Source: Linnemannia elongata
Lineage: Eukaryota; Mortierellomycota; Mortierellomycetes; Mortierellales; Mortierellaceae
DNA length: 64,000 bases
Direction of reading: 5' to 3'
NCBI GenBank assembly: GCA_036320915.1
Contig: JAXBDG010000007.1
Location: 2,542,001 to 2,606,000, forward strand
Under the pieces are notes generated by a model that worked only from the letters and a program-made list of their open reading frames with translations, was not told where the DNA came from and made no database searches. Shown one piece after another: positions 33,946 through 43,623 of this stretch (its first letter is position 1; each line of letters starts with the position of its first letter). The translations under genes and the position numbers were made by a program.

Positions 33946-35019
33946 TTAAAAAGCATGCCCGTTCCATTTTGGACCATTTATAGATTTATTGAATAGCAAA
34001 CCTGACCTCGCTTTATCCCTATACTTCGCCACTCGATCGATGTTAATCTTCGCATTGACATCTCCTCCATCGATGACTTTCCTATACCACTCCAGCGCCT
34101 TTGGCTTGTCCTCCGGGACGCCCAAACCGTGCTCGAACAACATGCCCACTCTATATTAGGCTTCAACATCTCCTTAGAGGGTAGCATTGCGATTCCAAAC
34201 GATGGCTTGGGTTTAATCCTAGGATATTACCTCACCTCTCTAACGCAGAACACCGATGAATTCCAGAGCATCAGCATCTCCTTGTTTGGCGGCCTTGAGG
34301 ATCCACTCCTTACCCTTCGCAGGATCTCTGGGTATTCCTAGTCCATTGTAGTAGATAACACCTAGGTCGCGCTGTCCATTCGCATCTCCTTGGTCGGCGG
34401 ATTTTTGATACCAGGCCATGGCTTGGGTATAGTCTTGGGGAACACCTTCACCTTGCTCATACAGCTTGCCGATCAAGTACTGAGAGGCGGCATCCCCTTG
34501 TTTGGCAGACTTAAGGAACTATTCTGCAGCCATTACATAGTCTTTTGGCATTCCGTTTCCAAAGTAGTAGAGACAACCCAGACAGCGCTCTCCTTCTGAA
34601 CTTCCCTGATCGGCGGCTTTGCGGAACCATGTCATGGCTTGGGTGTAGTCCTTGGAAACGCCTTCACCCTGCTCATATAGCTTACCGATGATTCGTTGAG
34701 CCTTGGCGTCTCCTTGTTTGGCGGACTTGAGGAACAATATCGTAGCCATTGCAAGATCTTTTGGCGCCCCGTATCCATTGTAGTAAAGCACACCCAGGCA
34801 GCGCTGCCCATCTGGATCTCCTTGGTCGGCGGATTTGCGGTGCCAGGCCATGGCTTGGGAGTAGTTCTTTTGTACACCTAGAGTATTAAGCAACTTACAG
34901 AGGCCTTTTGAGAATAGGCGTTCGCCTACTCTGTGCCCACGGAAGCGAAGGTCTTCTGGACGAATCTTGTGCTGCAGAGAGATCGTCAAAGTAAGTTTTC
35001 TTGTAGAACGCCTCTGCAC
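33946..35019 (-). pseudogene. Sel1-like repeat (SLR) protein pseudogene
   Basis: Three open segments on the minus strand (35019-34519, 34476-34240, 34149-33946) share one reading frame and together hold about seven Sel1/TPR-like repeats: QAMAWHRKSADQGDPDGQ, LGVLYYNGYGAPKDLAMA, IGKLYEQGEGVSKDYTQA, QGSSEGERCLGCLYYFG, IGKLYEQGEGVPQDYTQA, DLGVIYYNGLGIPRD, MLFEHGLGVPEDKPKA. They are separated by stops inside the repeats: TAG at 34519-34521 where repeats normally carry Trp, TAG at 34240-34242, and at least four more TAG/TAA codons through 34150-34235 at positions where Tyr or Gln is expected. The 5' end is unclear; residues in another frame (to about 35120) may be its displaced N-terminus. In intact relatives such proteins are scaffolds, for example in ERAD or signalling. 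Confidence 0.85.
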
Positions 35020-35317
35020 ACGACCACAAAGACATCCACACTGTTTTTTTTTTTTGTGAACTCGGCCCTTTTATGAAGCAGCTCGTCCATTCTTCTGAAA
35101 TACGATAGGTAGCAGCAAGGGAGAAATTGCGTGCTATAAGGATCAGAGGGCTCCAATTATCGTAGAGATCAGAAGTAGTTGTGGGATTATGCACAGAGTT
35201 TGTCAAACACTTATTGTGTGTGTGTGAGTTGTGAAGATGAGAAGTAGATGTAAGATTGCCAAAAAAAAAAAAAAAAGTAGGCTGCATTTATTTGCATAAA
35301 ACAAATGTAGCACCTGC

Positions 35318-36787
35318 TCATGTATATATCTTTCGCTTCTTGAGCATTGCAGTGATGGCCTTTTGTGTATTAGCATCACGTGAAACCAACCACGAAAACT
35401 CCCTCAACAGTGGCCAATGCGCCAACATCCACTCCACATCCTCAACCCTCATATCCTGCCTGGTGCCGTAACAAGTAAGACGCCAGAGTCGTGGGAGTGT
35501 CGAGAGTTGAGCAAGTCCATGGTCCAGTCTCCATTGTGGCGCAGGCTCAGAGATCAAATTGTAGTCCCAGCCGTAGCAAATTTTTTGACTGACATCAATC
35601 TCCTGCAGTAGCTCCAGTTTTGATAGTTGCTCAAATAGCATTGTGGTGAGGTTAATGTCCTGGTTGTTATCCATTGTGAAGAACACTACGAGGCGTCGTA
35701 GGCGTCGGCAGGCCCAAGGTCCAGGAGTCAGGCCGAGATCCTCCAGAGATATACGGCGGGCTTCAAATACTTCCAGCTGGGAACAGTGCAAGAGGACCTC
35801 CATGGCCATCTGACTCGTGAACGTATCGACATTCGATATGTGAAGGGTCTTCAAGCTGTCAAAGTGGCGATCCCGGAGTTGATCAAACGCCGAAGCCCCA
35901 AATTCTCCAGACTTGAGTGCCCAATGCTTCAAAGGCGGTAAATGGCGCAGTATCGTGCTGAACTGCCAGTCGGTTCCAGAAGTGCTGCCAATACGAAAAT
36001 CTTCCAGCATAGGCCATGTCGAGATCTGGGCAAGGTCCGCAAACCGTTGCAGAGGTATCAGTCCTCTGTCACACTCCCAGTGGAACTTTGTCAGATTGTG
36101 GCACATGCCCACCCATTCAACTTGTGTGGATCCAGGGAGGATGAGGTCCAATGTATTGTAACGCAGGCGCTTGAGTTGAGAATAGTCATAGTCCGTGAAT
36201 ACCCGCGAGGTAGCCGCCTGATCCCGACCCCTGTAATTAACCTCCTCAAAGCGACTGCAAGCCCTCCAAAACGCCTTGGTGTCCTCGTCATCTGGTGCCA
36301 CATGCATGTCCGTCCCGTCAATGGTGACTCGTCGCGGACAATATAGCGAAGTAAAGGCGGCGTCCCAAAAGTCCTTTAGATAGATACGACTGAACGCAAA
36401 GATCTCAATATGGCAAATGGTCGGGTTGAGCAACAAGAGCCGTGCCCAGCTGGAATCGAGTTCCTGCGGCGACCGCCCTTCTATTTCCTCCGTCACCGAT
36501 AACATAAGGCTTGTGAGGTGCGGGAACGAGATGTCGTAGTACCCTGTGTCAAGGTATCCAGCATAATTGAGACTGTGGAGCAGATGGGCGTGGGCCCTGA
36601 GTGCGTCGACTTTGGTGCTGAGAGGGTGGGTTCTGTCCGAGACTGAGATTTGTTTCCAGAGGACGGGAATGAGATGTTGATGGAGGTGCTTGCAGGTGAA
36701 GATGGCAGCCCGCATGGAGTTGAGGCCGCGGATGTAGCCCCCGATTACTGCAAGAATCTCGGCGGGGAGGTCATTGATGTGTGCCAT
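35318..36787 (-). CDS. F-box/RNI-like protein, type B, copy 1
   Basis: Intronless, 489 residues. Starts directly with a classical-looking F-box (HINDLPAEILAVIGGYIRG, then TCKHLHQHLIPVLWKQISV) that differs from the type A F-box. Leucine-rich segments follow: FPHLTSLMLSV, LEVFEARRISLEDLGL, LRRLVVFFTMD, LSKLELLQEIDVSQ, LSTLPRLWRL, and the C-terminal VEDVEWMLAHWPLL. Predicted SCF adaptor; target unknown. Its clear paralogue is 41583-43067 on the same strand. It is divergent from the type A gene at 37266 across 478 bp. Confidence 0.85.
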   Translation of the reverse strand: MAHINDLPAEILAVIGGYIRGLNSMRAAIFTCKHLHQHLIPVLWKQISVSDRTHPLSTKVDALRAHAHLLHSLNYAGYLDTGYYDISFPHLTSLMLSVTEEIEGRSPQELDSSWARLLLLNPTICHIEIFAFSRIYLKDFWDAAFTSLYCPRRVTIDGTDMHVAPDDEDTKAFWRACSRFEEVNYRGRDQAATSRVFTDYDYSQLKRLRYNTLDLILPGSTQVEWVGMCHNLTKFHWECDRGLIPLQRFADLAQISTWPMLEDFRIGSTSGTDWQFSTILRHLPPLKHWALKSGEFGASAFDQLRDRHFDSLKTLHISNVDTFTSQMAMEVLLHCSQLEVFEARRISLEDLGLTPGPWACRRLRRLVVFFTMDNNQDINLTTMLFEQLSKLELLQEIDVSQKICYGWDYNLISEPAPQWRLDHGLAQLSTLPRLWRLTCYGTRQDMRVEDVEWMLAHWPLLREFSWLVSRDANTQKAITAMLKKRKIYT

Positions 36788-37265
36788 AGATGAAAGTCAG
36801 GAAAGGAAGACGAGGAGAAATAAAGAACGAGAAACGATAACTGCTTTTCTGGTGTGGAAAAGGGGGGTGGTCGAACGTCAGTCGAAAAGGAGAGAAAGGG
36901 TTATGGCATTATTTACATATTAATTTTGTCGTGCGAGAGATGGTCTGTCCTTAGGGTAACGATTGAAAGTTTCTGGCTGATATTTGATCAACTGGTAGCT
37001 GATGCTTAACTTTACCCGTCTTGGATACAGATCATCAAGTTTGACCTTCGGAAGATCGTAGCTCCTCTTTTACTTTTGCCCTCAAAGGATGTTGATCATG
37101 TGGATGTTACATACCAATGTGTGGCTTGCAGCCCAATTCGTTTTGCTTTTATATTATTCTCACGCACCCCCCCATGTCAACTCTTTCGCTTTGCTTCTTT
37201 CACTGTCGCTAAAGCTGACTCCCTCTGGCTGCCGTTTGTCCGCTCATCCTCATCGTCCCTTGCTC
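36788..37265. promoter_or_regulatory. divergent promoter between type B and type A F-box genes
   Basis: 478 bp between two divergent starts. GA-rich on the type B side and CT-rich near the type A start. An AT-rich TTTATATTATT at about 37148-37158 is a weak TATA candidate. An in-frame ATG at 37089 exists but its translation is hydrophobic and unrelated to the family. Confidence 0.5.
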
Positions 37266-39179
37266 ATGGCTTTCTTCGACATCCCCGAGCTGGCTGAGCA
37301 AGTCGGCTACCATCTCACCTCCCATGACTTGACAGTCTGCATTCGTGTCAACAAAACCTGGAACACCCTCTTCACTCCACAACTTTGGCACACCGTCCCG
37401 CCACTCCCAGGTCCAAACAAGCCGGACTTCTACAGATGGCCTTACTTTCGTCATCCCCAGAGTCTTCGTCAATTAGCACGGGAGGACTACTATTCAGCCC
37501 AACAGGAACTGGAGGAACTAGGACGTCAACTCGACAAGGATAACAGGAACAATCATCCAATGCCACTCTTTTCAAGAAATGGGCATTTGATTCGAGTCTT
37601 GGGACTTGTCCAGCATCAGCTTCGCGACCCACAGACTGTGCAACGGTTTGGGTTCCGCGAGAGTCGACTTCAGTCGAGTTTTTGTTCGACTAAAGCAGGA
37701 CCTATCCGTAACCCGACGGATTTGGAGCTGATGTATTATTTGCTTGGACGATGCACCAACTTGACGCGACTGCAGCTTTTGGGACGGTGTTTGAACATTG
37801 ATGAGCTGGAGCCATGGAAAAGAATCGTGCGGACGGGTCTTCCAGGAACGCTCACGGAGCTTACCATCAAACTGGATTTGGGGGTCAGTCTTGGCAAGTC
37901 GTCCTTTCCACCTGTCTTGTTCTCGCGATGCTCTCCAAGGCTACAGAGTCTACGTCTTGACATCAAACGTTCTGGCTCGCATTTCCGTGAAAATTTGTAC
38001 CCGCCAACGACGACAGAGGAGGACGGGGATGGAGAACCATTGCCGCTTTTGAAAGAGCTGCGTGTGACATGTCAGGACAAGCAGCCCTACCCTCCGTCAT
38101 GGCCTCGCTTCTTGAATCGATGTACCCACCTCGAGAAACTTTGCGTCACTTCAATCGACCCGAGCTGGATCCAGGCCTTATCAGCATGTGCGCAACTCAA
38201 GAGTCTGCGATTGGAAATGATCAATTCGTTGTCTCTTCGTCATCTTACTTCGGCTCTCAGGAGTGGTCTTCCTAACCTCGACAGCATTCGCCTCGACAAT
38301 TCACCGCTGGAAACTACGGATCGGGATAACGTGGGTATGCTTGCGGCTTCTCATACGGGCTGGCGATCGATTGCAATTCCAACAATGGGACCACGTGCGG
38401 TGCAAACTTTGATCCAGCATTGTTCTACTCTGGAAGAATTGGACTTGACGAGGGCGTATGGGTTGACAAGTAGGGACATGCAGCGGATCTTATCCTCCAG
38501 CCCCCGCCTCGTCACCTTTGTTACTCTGGAATGCGACGACTACTACTCGTACAGCTTCAAAGAGACGACACATATCTTGGCAACAGACTTTATCGACGCC
38601 GATTCCTCCTCCAACTCCCTTAAACCATGGGCATGCGAGTTGTCGCTCAAGGTCTTCCGCGCCAAGATCTCCGGGATTCCAAGACCGGACATCACCAGGA
38701 CCTTTCATGGGCACCCAGTCAAAAACGACATGGTACTTCAAGAAGTGCACTCTGGTCAGAGTCAGGAGATCCTACATCGAGTGTATGAGCGTCTAGGAAG
38801 GTTGACGCGACTAGAACGGTTAGAGTTGGGACAGGAAGACAGGAACACTTTGGACGAAACCAGGACGTTTGACGATCCGGCTGAAGTAGAGACACTGGAC
38901 GATGAAGACCAACAATACGACTGTCTGGACATGAGCATCAGGAGCGGACTGCGGATGCTGGAAGGATTGAAGCAGCTGAGGGTGTTGAGCGTGGTGCGGA
39001 TGGCGACTTCGATCGGAGTTGAGGAGGTACAGTGGATGGTGCAAAGTTGGCCCAAATTGAAGCGCCTGGATGGTTTGAATTATGACGAGAGCCGTGAAGT
39101 GGATGCGTACAAATGGTTGCAGGAGCATTGTCCCAAGATTCAATCGTTCCAATGCGATCGGGCAGGCATTTTTAAATAA
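37266..39179 (+). CDS. F-box/LRR (RNI-like) protein, type A, copy 3
   Basis: Intronless, 637 residues from ATG 37266, where MAFFDIPELAEQVGYHL begins the family consensus. A longer in-frame start at 37089 adds 59 unrelated residues and is not favoured. Leucine-rich blocks include CTNLTRLQLLGRC, LQSLRLDIKRS, CTHLEKLCVTSI, LKSLRLEMINSL, STLEELDLTRAYGL and LEGLKQLRVLSVVRM. The tail VQWMVQSWPKLKRLDGLN is matched almost exactly by the copy at 43624. It lacks the Ala-rich insert of copies 1 and 2. Predicted SCF adaptor; target unknown. Confidence 0.85.
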   Translation: MAFFDIPELAEQVGYHLTSHDLTVCIRVNKTWNTLFTPQLWHTVPPLPGPNKPDFYRWPYFRHPQSLRQLAREDYYSAQQELEELGRQLDKDNRNNHPMPLFSRNGHLIRVLGLVQHQLRDPQTVQRFGFRESRLQSSFCSTKAGPIRNPTDLELMYYLLGRCTNLTRLQLLGRCLNIDELEPWKRIVRTGLPGTLTELTIKLDLGVSLGKSSFPPVLFSRCSPRLQSLRLDIKRSGSHFRENLYPPTTTEEDGDGEPLPLLKELRVTCQDKQPYPPSWPRFLNRCTHLEKLCVTSIDPSWIQALSACAQLKSLRLEMINSLSLRHLTSALRSGLPNLDSIRLDNSPLETTDRDNVGMLAASHTGWRSIAIPTMGPRAVQTLIQHCSTLEELDLTRAYGLTSRDMQRILSSSPRLVTFVTLECDDYYSYSFKETTHILATDFIDADSSSNSLKPWACELSLKVFRAKISGIPRPDITRTFHGHPVKNDMVLQEVHSGQSQEILHRVYERLGRLTRLERLELGQEDRNTLDETRTFDDPAEVETLDDEDQQYDCLDMSIRSGLRMLEGLKQLRVLSVVRMATSIGVEEVQWMVQSWPKLKRLDGLNYDESREVDAYKWLQEHCPKIQSFQCDRAGIFK

Positions 39180-39579
39180 ATATTGGCGGTATTGGTGCTT
39201 CTCGTGGTCATGTTCAGTATTTTATCTTGTTGCTGGATGCGCATTATGACAAAGAACAACAACCAAGACTGGGCCCAAGGACAACCTCGTATTCTTTTTG
39301 TCGTATCTCAAATGCGCCTTCGTATGTCCTGCCGATGCAAAACAAAGAATAGACTATAGAAATGAAGACTCAGCCTGGTCTCTTCTGTCGTTGCTCTCAA
39401 CATTTGTCATACTGTACCGTATATAAAGTAACCACTTTTCTTTTTTTAGCCTTTCTACACCAGTTGCACCGCCACTCATTTCGCCCTCTTATACCGCCCT
39501 ATTTCGCACTTTTCTTTTTCTCTTCATCACATACATTTTTTTCTTCTCCCCACTCGCCCTTCACCACGCAAGTTCACTC
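39180..39579 (+). promoter_or_regulatory. intergenic region with TATA box before type A copy 4
   Basis: 400 bp. TATATAAAG at about 39419-39427 lies roughly 155 bp before ATG 39580 and is followed by a CT-rich leader (39430-39575). No gene is visible. Confidence 0.55.
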
Positions 39580-41421
39580 ATGAATCTGTTCGATATCACC
39601 GAGCTGGTTGAGCAGGTCGGATCGCACCTCAACCAACACGACTTGAGCAACTGCGTCCGTGTCAACAAATCCTGGAACACTGCCTTCATCCCCCTACTCT
39701 GGCGCACGGTTCCACCACCAAGGTATCGAACGTCGGAGGGCTGGAATCTCGACCACCAACCCCATCGTATTAGCTTCCGTCAATTGGTACTGGAGGACTA
39801 TCTTTCATCGCAGCAGGAACAGCGGAGGGAAGGCGAGCACAACTGTCCTGCACGAACAGCATTCTCGAGAAATGGCCGTTGGATCCGAGACTTGGGTCTC
39901 AGTCAAAGCGATCTATCCCCTCAACCTGTGCCAAGTTCTTCGGGTCCACAGCCTTCGATCCATTCCTCAGTTGCCGCCGCTGCCGCCATCGCCACCGCGC
40001 TACCGGAGCCGACAGACCTAGAGCTGACCCGTCATATGCTTCAACAGTGCACGTCTTTGCAACGACTTCGTCTCTCGGGGATGAACGAAGGTGCTCCCCA
40101 CTTCGAGTCATGGAGAAGCATTGTCAGGTCCAGTCTCCCAGATACTCTCACGGATCTCGCCATCAAGCTAGATTCTGAAGCTAAGCTCAGCGCGTCTTCG
40201 ATTCCGCCGTTGTTGTTCTCTCAGTGCCATCCAGGCTTGCGGAAATTGAGTCTACATGTATCCCATGTAGGCCACGAGGTGGAAGAAGCAGAGGAGGAGT
40301 CTGGAGAGGATGAGCCGCTGTTGTTGATGAACGAGGTGCGCGTGACTTGTGAGAGTTTTAGCGAGCGTGTTCACGCCTACCCGCCATCGTGGCCTCGGTT
40401 CTTGCGACGATGCACCAACCTCGAGACACTGGTCGTTACCTCTATCGATCAGACCTGGATCCAAGCTCTGGAGGCCTGTGTTCACCTCAGGAAGTTAGAG
40501 ATTCAAGCACCCTGTGAGGATTCTCTCCAGGTCCTCACCACTGCCCTCAAAACTGGCCTCCCCAACCTGGACAGCATCTACATCAACGACCAATATTTTG
40601 TGACAACAGACGAGGACAAGGCAGCGATGCTCTCGACTGGTCTCCAAGGATGGCGGTCCATTACGTTACAGGATGCAGGACCTTTCACGATCGAAGCAGT
40701 CATGAAGCACTGCTCAACTCTTGAGAACTTATCCTTGAGGATGGCCCTAGGTCTGACGAGCGCGCACGTGGTCAAGATCCTCTCCTCCAGCCCAAACCTG
40801 CAATCATTAATCACACTAGCCGAGGACGATTATACCAATTTCAAGTTCAGAAACAATGAGACCACCTACATCTCCGCAAAGGACTTTATCGACGCCGATC
40901 CCTCCTCCGAATTCCTCAAGCCATGGGCATGCGAGTCGTCTCTCAGGATCCTCCGCGCCAAGATCGGCGGGATCCCAAGACCGGACATCACCCGGACGTG
41001 CACTGACCGCCCACTCAGGGATGGAATGGTGATTCAAGGATCATATCCTGCCCAGAGTCGGGAGATCCAAGGTCGCATTCTTGACCGTCTTGCGAGAATG
41101 ACACGACTGGAGCGTTTGGAGTTGGGAAACGAGGACCGAGCTTTGGATAGTGAAGAGCGGCGTCGAATGCCCACGACGTTTCTCACGGCGATGGATGGCT
41201 TGGAGTTTCAGTACGATTGTTTGGAGATGAGCCTTGGGAGTGGACTGTGGAAGCTGGAGGGGTTGAAGGAGTTGAGAGTTTTGGGGGTTGTAAGGATGGC
41301 GACTCGAATCGGAGAAGAGGAGGAGCGATGGATGAAAGAGTGCTGGCCAAAGCTTGAGCTCATGTATCGAACGGGGAACCCATGGTCGAGACGCAACTAT
41401 GAAGTCGTGGATATGAAGTAG
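39580..41421 (+). CDS. F-box/LRR (RNI-like) protein, type A, copy 4
   Basis: Intronless, 613 residues. F-box at the start (LFDITELVEQVGSHLNQHD, CVRVNKSWNTAF), short Ala-rich insert (AAAAAIATALPEPTD), then LRR blocks CTSLQRLRLSGMN, CTNLETLVVTSID, LRKLEIQAPC, STLENLSLRMALGL, LTRLERLELGNEDRALD and LEGLKELRVLGVVRMATR. The C-terminus departs from its neighbours after WMKECWPKLELM and is shorter, so its last repeat may have been replaced. It converges on the type B gene at 41583 across 161 bp. Confidence 0.85.
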   Translation: MNLFDITELVEQVGSHLNQHDLSNCVRVNKSWNTAFIPLLWRTVPPPRYRTSEGWNLDHQPHRISFRQLVLEDYLSSQQEQRREGEHNCPARTAFSRNGRWIRDLGLSQSDLSPQPVPSSSGPQPSIHSSVAAAAAIATALPEPTDLELTRHMLQQCTSLQRLRLSGMNEGAPHFESWRSIVRSSLPDTLTDLAIKLDSEAKLSASSIPPLLFSQCHPGLRKLSLHVSHVGHEVEEAEEESGEDEPLLLMNEVRVTCESFSERVHAYPPSWPRFLRRCTNLETLVVTSIDQTWIQALEACVHLRKLEIQAPCEDSLQVLTTALKTGLPNLDSIYINDQYFVTTDEDKAAMLSTGLQGWRSITLQDAGPFTIEAVMKHCSTLENLSLRMALGLTSAHVVKILSSSPNLQSLITLAEDDYTNFKFRNNETTYISAKDFIDADPSSEFLKPWACESSLRILRAKIGGIPRPDITRTCTDRPLRDGMVIQGSYPAQSREIQGRILDRLARMTRLERLELGNEDRALDSEERRRMPTTFLTAMDGLEFQYDCLEMSLGSGLWKLEGLKELRVLGVVRMATRIGEEEERWMKECWPKLELMYRTGNPWSRRNYEVVDMK

Positions 41422-41582
41422 GAGCCTTGAGTATAGTCTTTTGTCCATTTACAGCAACAGTGCACCAGTTGACGGGTGCGGGTGATCGCGCCCTGTCGCC
41501 ACCAACTTTTATTTTATGTCTGTTGGCGCCCAATCACATTTCAATATTTCATTCGTAAATTGAACAAAGATCATTTTTTAAT

Positions 41583-43067
41583 TTATTCGTATGTAAATAA
41601 TGGCCCACTATTACAACCTCGCTCCTCAATCAGCGCCGTAATAAGCCGCTGCGCTTCCTTGTCGAGTGAGACACGCCTAGAAAACACCCGAAGCAACGGC
41701 CAATGCACGAGCATCCATTCCACATCCTCCATCCTCATATCTTGCATAGCACGGTCGCACTTGAAACTCCTAAGCCGCGGTAGTGTAGACAGTCGAGAAA
41801 GTCCATGGTCCAGCCTCCATTGAGGGGCAGGCTCAAAGATCGACTTGTAGTCTGAACCGAGACGAGGCGTTTGACTGACATCAATGTCTTCCAGCTGTTC
41901 CAGTCTCGATAGTTGTTCAAAGAATAGTGTCTCTGCTCCGTCGCCCTGGTTGCCAGCTACTGTGAAAAACACCGCTAGGCGTCTCAGTCGTCGACAGACC
42001 CATGGTCGAGGAGGCAAGCTAAGATCCTCCAGGGAAATACGACAGGCCTCAAACACCTCCAGCTGAGGGCAATGCGATAGGGTCTCCAACGCCATATGAC
42101 TCGTAAATGTACCGACTTTTGGCATGCGTAGGGTCGTTAGTCTGTCAAAGTGGCGACTCCTGAGTTGATCAAAAGCCAACGGTCCAAAACTTCCTGATTT
42201 GAGCTTCCAGTGCTTCAAAGGCGGCAGATGGCCAAGTATGACCCCCAGCTGCTCATCGGTTCCAGAAGTTTTGCCCAGTCGAAAATCCTCCAGCAAAGGC
42301 CACGTTGACATCTGGGCAAGATCTGCAAAGCGCTGCAGAGGAATCAATCTTAACTCGCACTGCCATCGGAACTGTGTCAGATTGCAGCATTTGCCTATCC
42401 AATCGACCTGTCCTGTGGCATGGGGGGGAAAGTCTGTTGATTTGTAACGCAGACGCTTCAATTGTGAATAGTCATTGTCTATGAATCCCCGCGACGTAGC
42501 CGCCAGATCCCGACCCTTGTAGTTAATCTCCTCAAACTGTCCACATGCCCTCCAGAACGCCTTCGTATCCTCGTCGTCTATGGTTACACTCAACTGCATC
42601 CCGCTAATCGTCAATCGTCGCGGACTGTATAGCGACATAACGATGGCGCTCCAAAAGTCCACCAGACAGATGGGAGTATAAGCCAAGACCTCAACATCGC
42701 GGACTGTGGGGTTGAGCATAACGAGGATGGACCAGTCGGTGTCGAGTGCTTGAGATGACGATTTTATCCCATTGATCCAAAGGTGAAGGCTGGTCAGACG
42801 TGGGAAAGAGATGTTATAGTACTCTCTTGGAAGATGTCCTTCATAGCAGAGGGCATGTACTAGGTGGGCGTGGGCCTTGAGGCTGGTGGGATCTGGACCG
42901 GGATTGAAGTCGTTAGTGGAGACTGCGACGACTTTCCACAGGAGGTGAGAAAAGTGTTCGTGGAACAACTTGCAAGTGAGGACGGTGGAGTGAATGGAGT
43001 TGCGGCAGGGGAGAAAGGCGCCAATGACAGTGAGGACCTCGCTGGGTAGGTCGGTGATGTGTCTCAT
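41583..43067 (-). CDS. F-box/RNI-like protein, type B, copy 2
   Basis: Intronless, 494 residues from ATG 43067, where RHITDLPSEVLTVIGAFL aligns with the start of the paralogue at 35318-36787. An upstream in-frame ATG at 43244 only adds Phe- and Ser-rich residues encoded by a poly-A/poly-T tract. Shared blocks with the paralogue include SFPRLTSLHLW, LEVFEACRISLEDL, EPAPQWRLDHGLSRLSTLP and MEDVEWMLVHWPLLRVF. Both copies keep an open frame, suggesting both are functional. Predicted SCF adaptor; target unknown. Confidence 0.86.
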   Translation of the reverse strand: MRHITDLPSEVLTVIGAFLPCRNSIHSTVLTCKLFHEHFSHLLWKVVAVSTNDFNPGPDPTSLKAHAHLVHALCYEGHLPREYYNISFPRLTSLHLWINGIKSSSQALDTDWSILVMLNPTVRDVEVLAYTPICLVDFWSAIVMSLYSPRRLTISGMQLSVTIDDEDTKAFWRACGQFEEINYKGRDLAATSRGFIDNDYSQLKRLRYKSTDFPPHATGQVDWIGKCCNLTQFRWQCELRLIPLQRFADLAQMSTWPLLEDFRLGKTSGTDEQLGVILGHLPPLKHWKLKSGSFGPLAFDQLRSRHFDRLTTLRMPKVGTFTSHMALETLSHCPQLEVFEACRISLEDLSLPPRPWVCRRLRRLAVFFTVAGNQGDGAETLFFEQLSRLEQLEDIDVSQTPRLGSDYKSIFEPAPQWRLDHGLSRLSTLPRLRSFKCDRAMQDMRMEDVEWMLVHWPLLRVFSRRVSLDKEAQRLITALIEERGCNSGPLFTYE

Positions 43068-43623
43068 CAGTGAATGTAAGAGACAGAGCTGTGATGAGAG
43101 GTGAAGAAGGTAAGTGGAGCGAAGGAAGAAAGTACAAGACGGGAGGGCATGGAAGGCAAAAAAAAAAAAAAAAAAAAAAAAAAATACCGTTTGTTTGTTT
43201 ATGTTGCAAGTGTGGGCGTGAGAAGAGTTTGGACCGCAAAGCATTCGACCATGCAGCAGTGACGTTGGAGTGTATATCTATTGGACATGGTTGTGAGCGC
43301 ATGAGAGTGCAAAGAGCTAACTCCGGAGGGCACTGACGGTTGCCTTTTTTAGTTTGTGCCTGGATGGTATGACAAGTCAAGGCACCATGTTGCCACCAAC
43401 TTTATTTGCTCAGGGACATCATCCATCATAAGTCTCATCAGGTATGTCTCGCACTAGTGTCTCGTTGCTTTCTTTTTGTCACTTGGTCACCTTTTTATGA
43501 TTTTTGTTTGTTTTAGAGCGCAAACCACCTTTTCTCCCCTCTCTCGCGTTCACCAAACCAGCTCTTCTCTCTTCTCTCATCACCCACTTGCCGACCTTCT
43601 GTCTTCAGCACATCCTGTTGGCC
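43068..43623. promoter_or_regulatory. divergent promoter between type B copy 2 and type A copy 5
   Basis: 556 bp between divergent starts, the same arrangement as 36788-37265. It contains an uninterrupted poly-A run of 27 nt at 43158-43184 and a CT-rich leader (43530-43620) before the plus-strand ATG. No gene is visible. Confidence 0.5.
43158..43184. repeat. poly-A tract (27 nt)
   Basis: Homopolymer within the divergent promoter, about 90 bp upstream of the type B copy 2 start. It is not present in the corresponding position of the first type B copy. Confidence 0.95.

Noticed and set aside
37089..37265. N-terminal extension of F-box type A copy 3 as a signal peptide
   Set aside because: The segment is hydrophobic, but no other copy has one and the family consensus starts at 37266; it reads as translated CT-rich leader.
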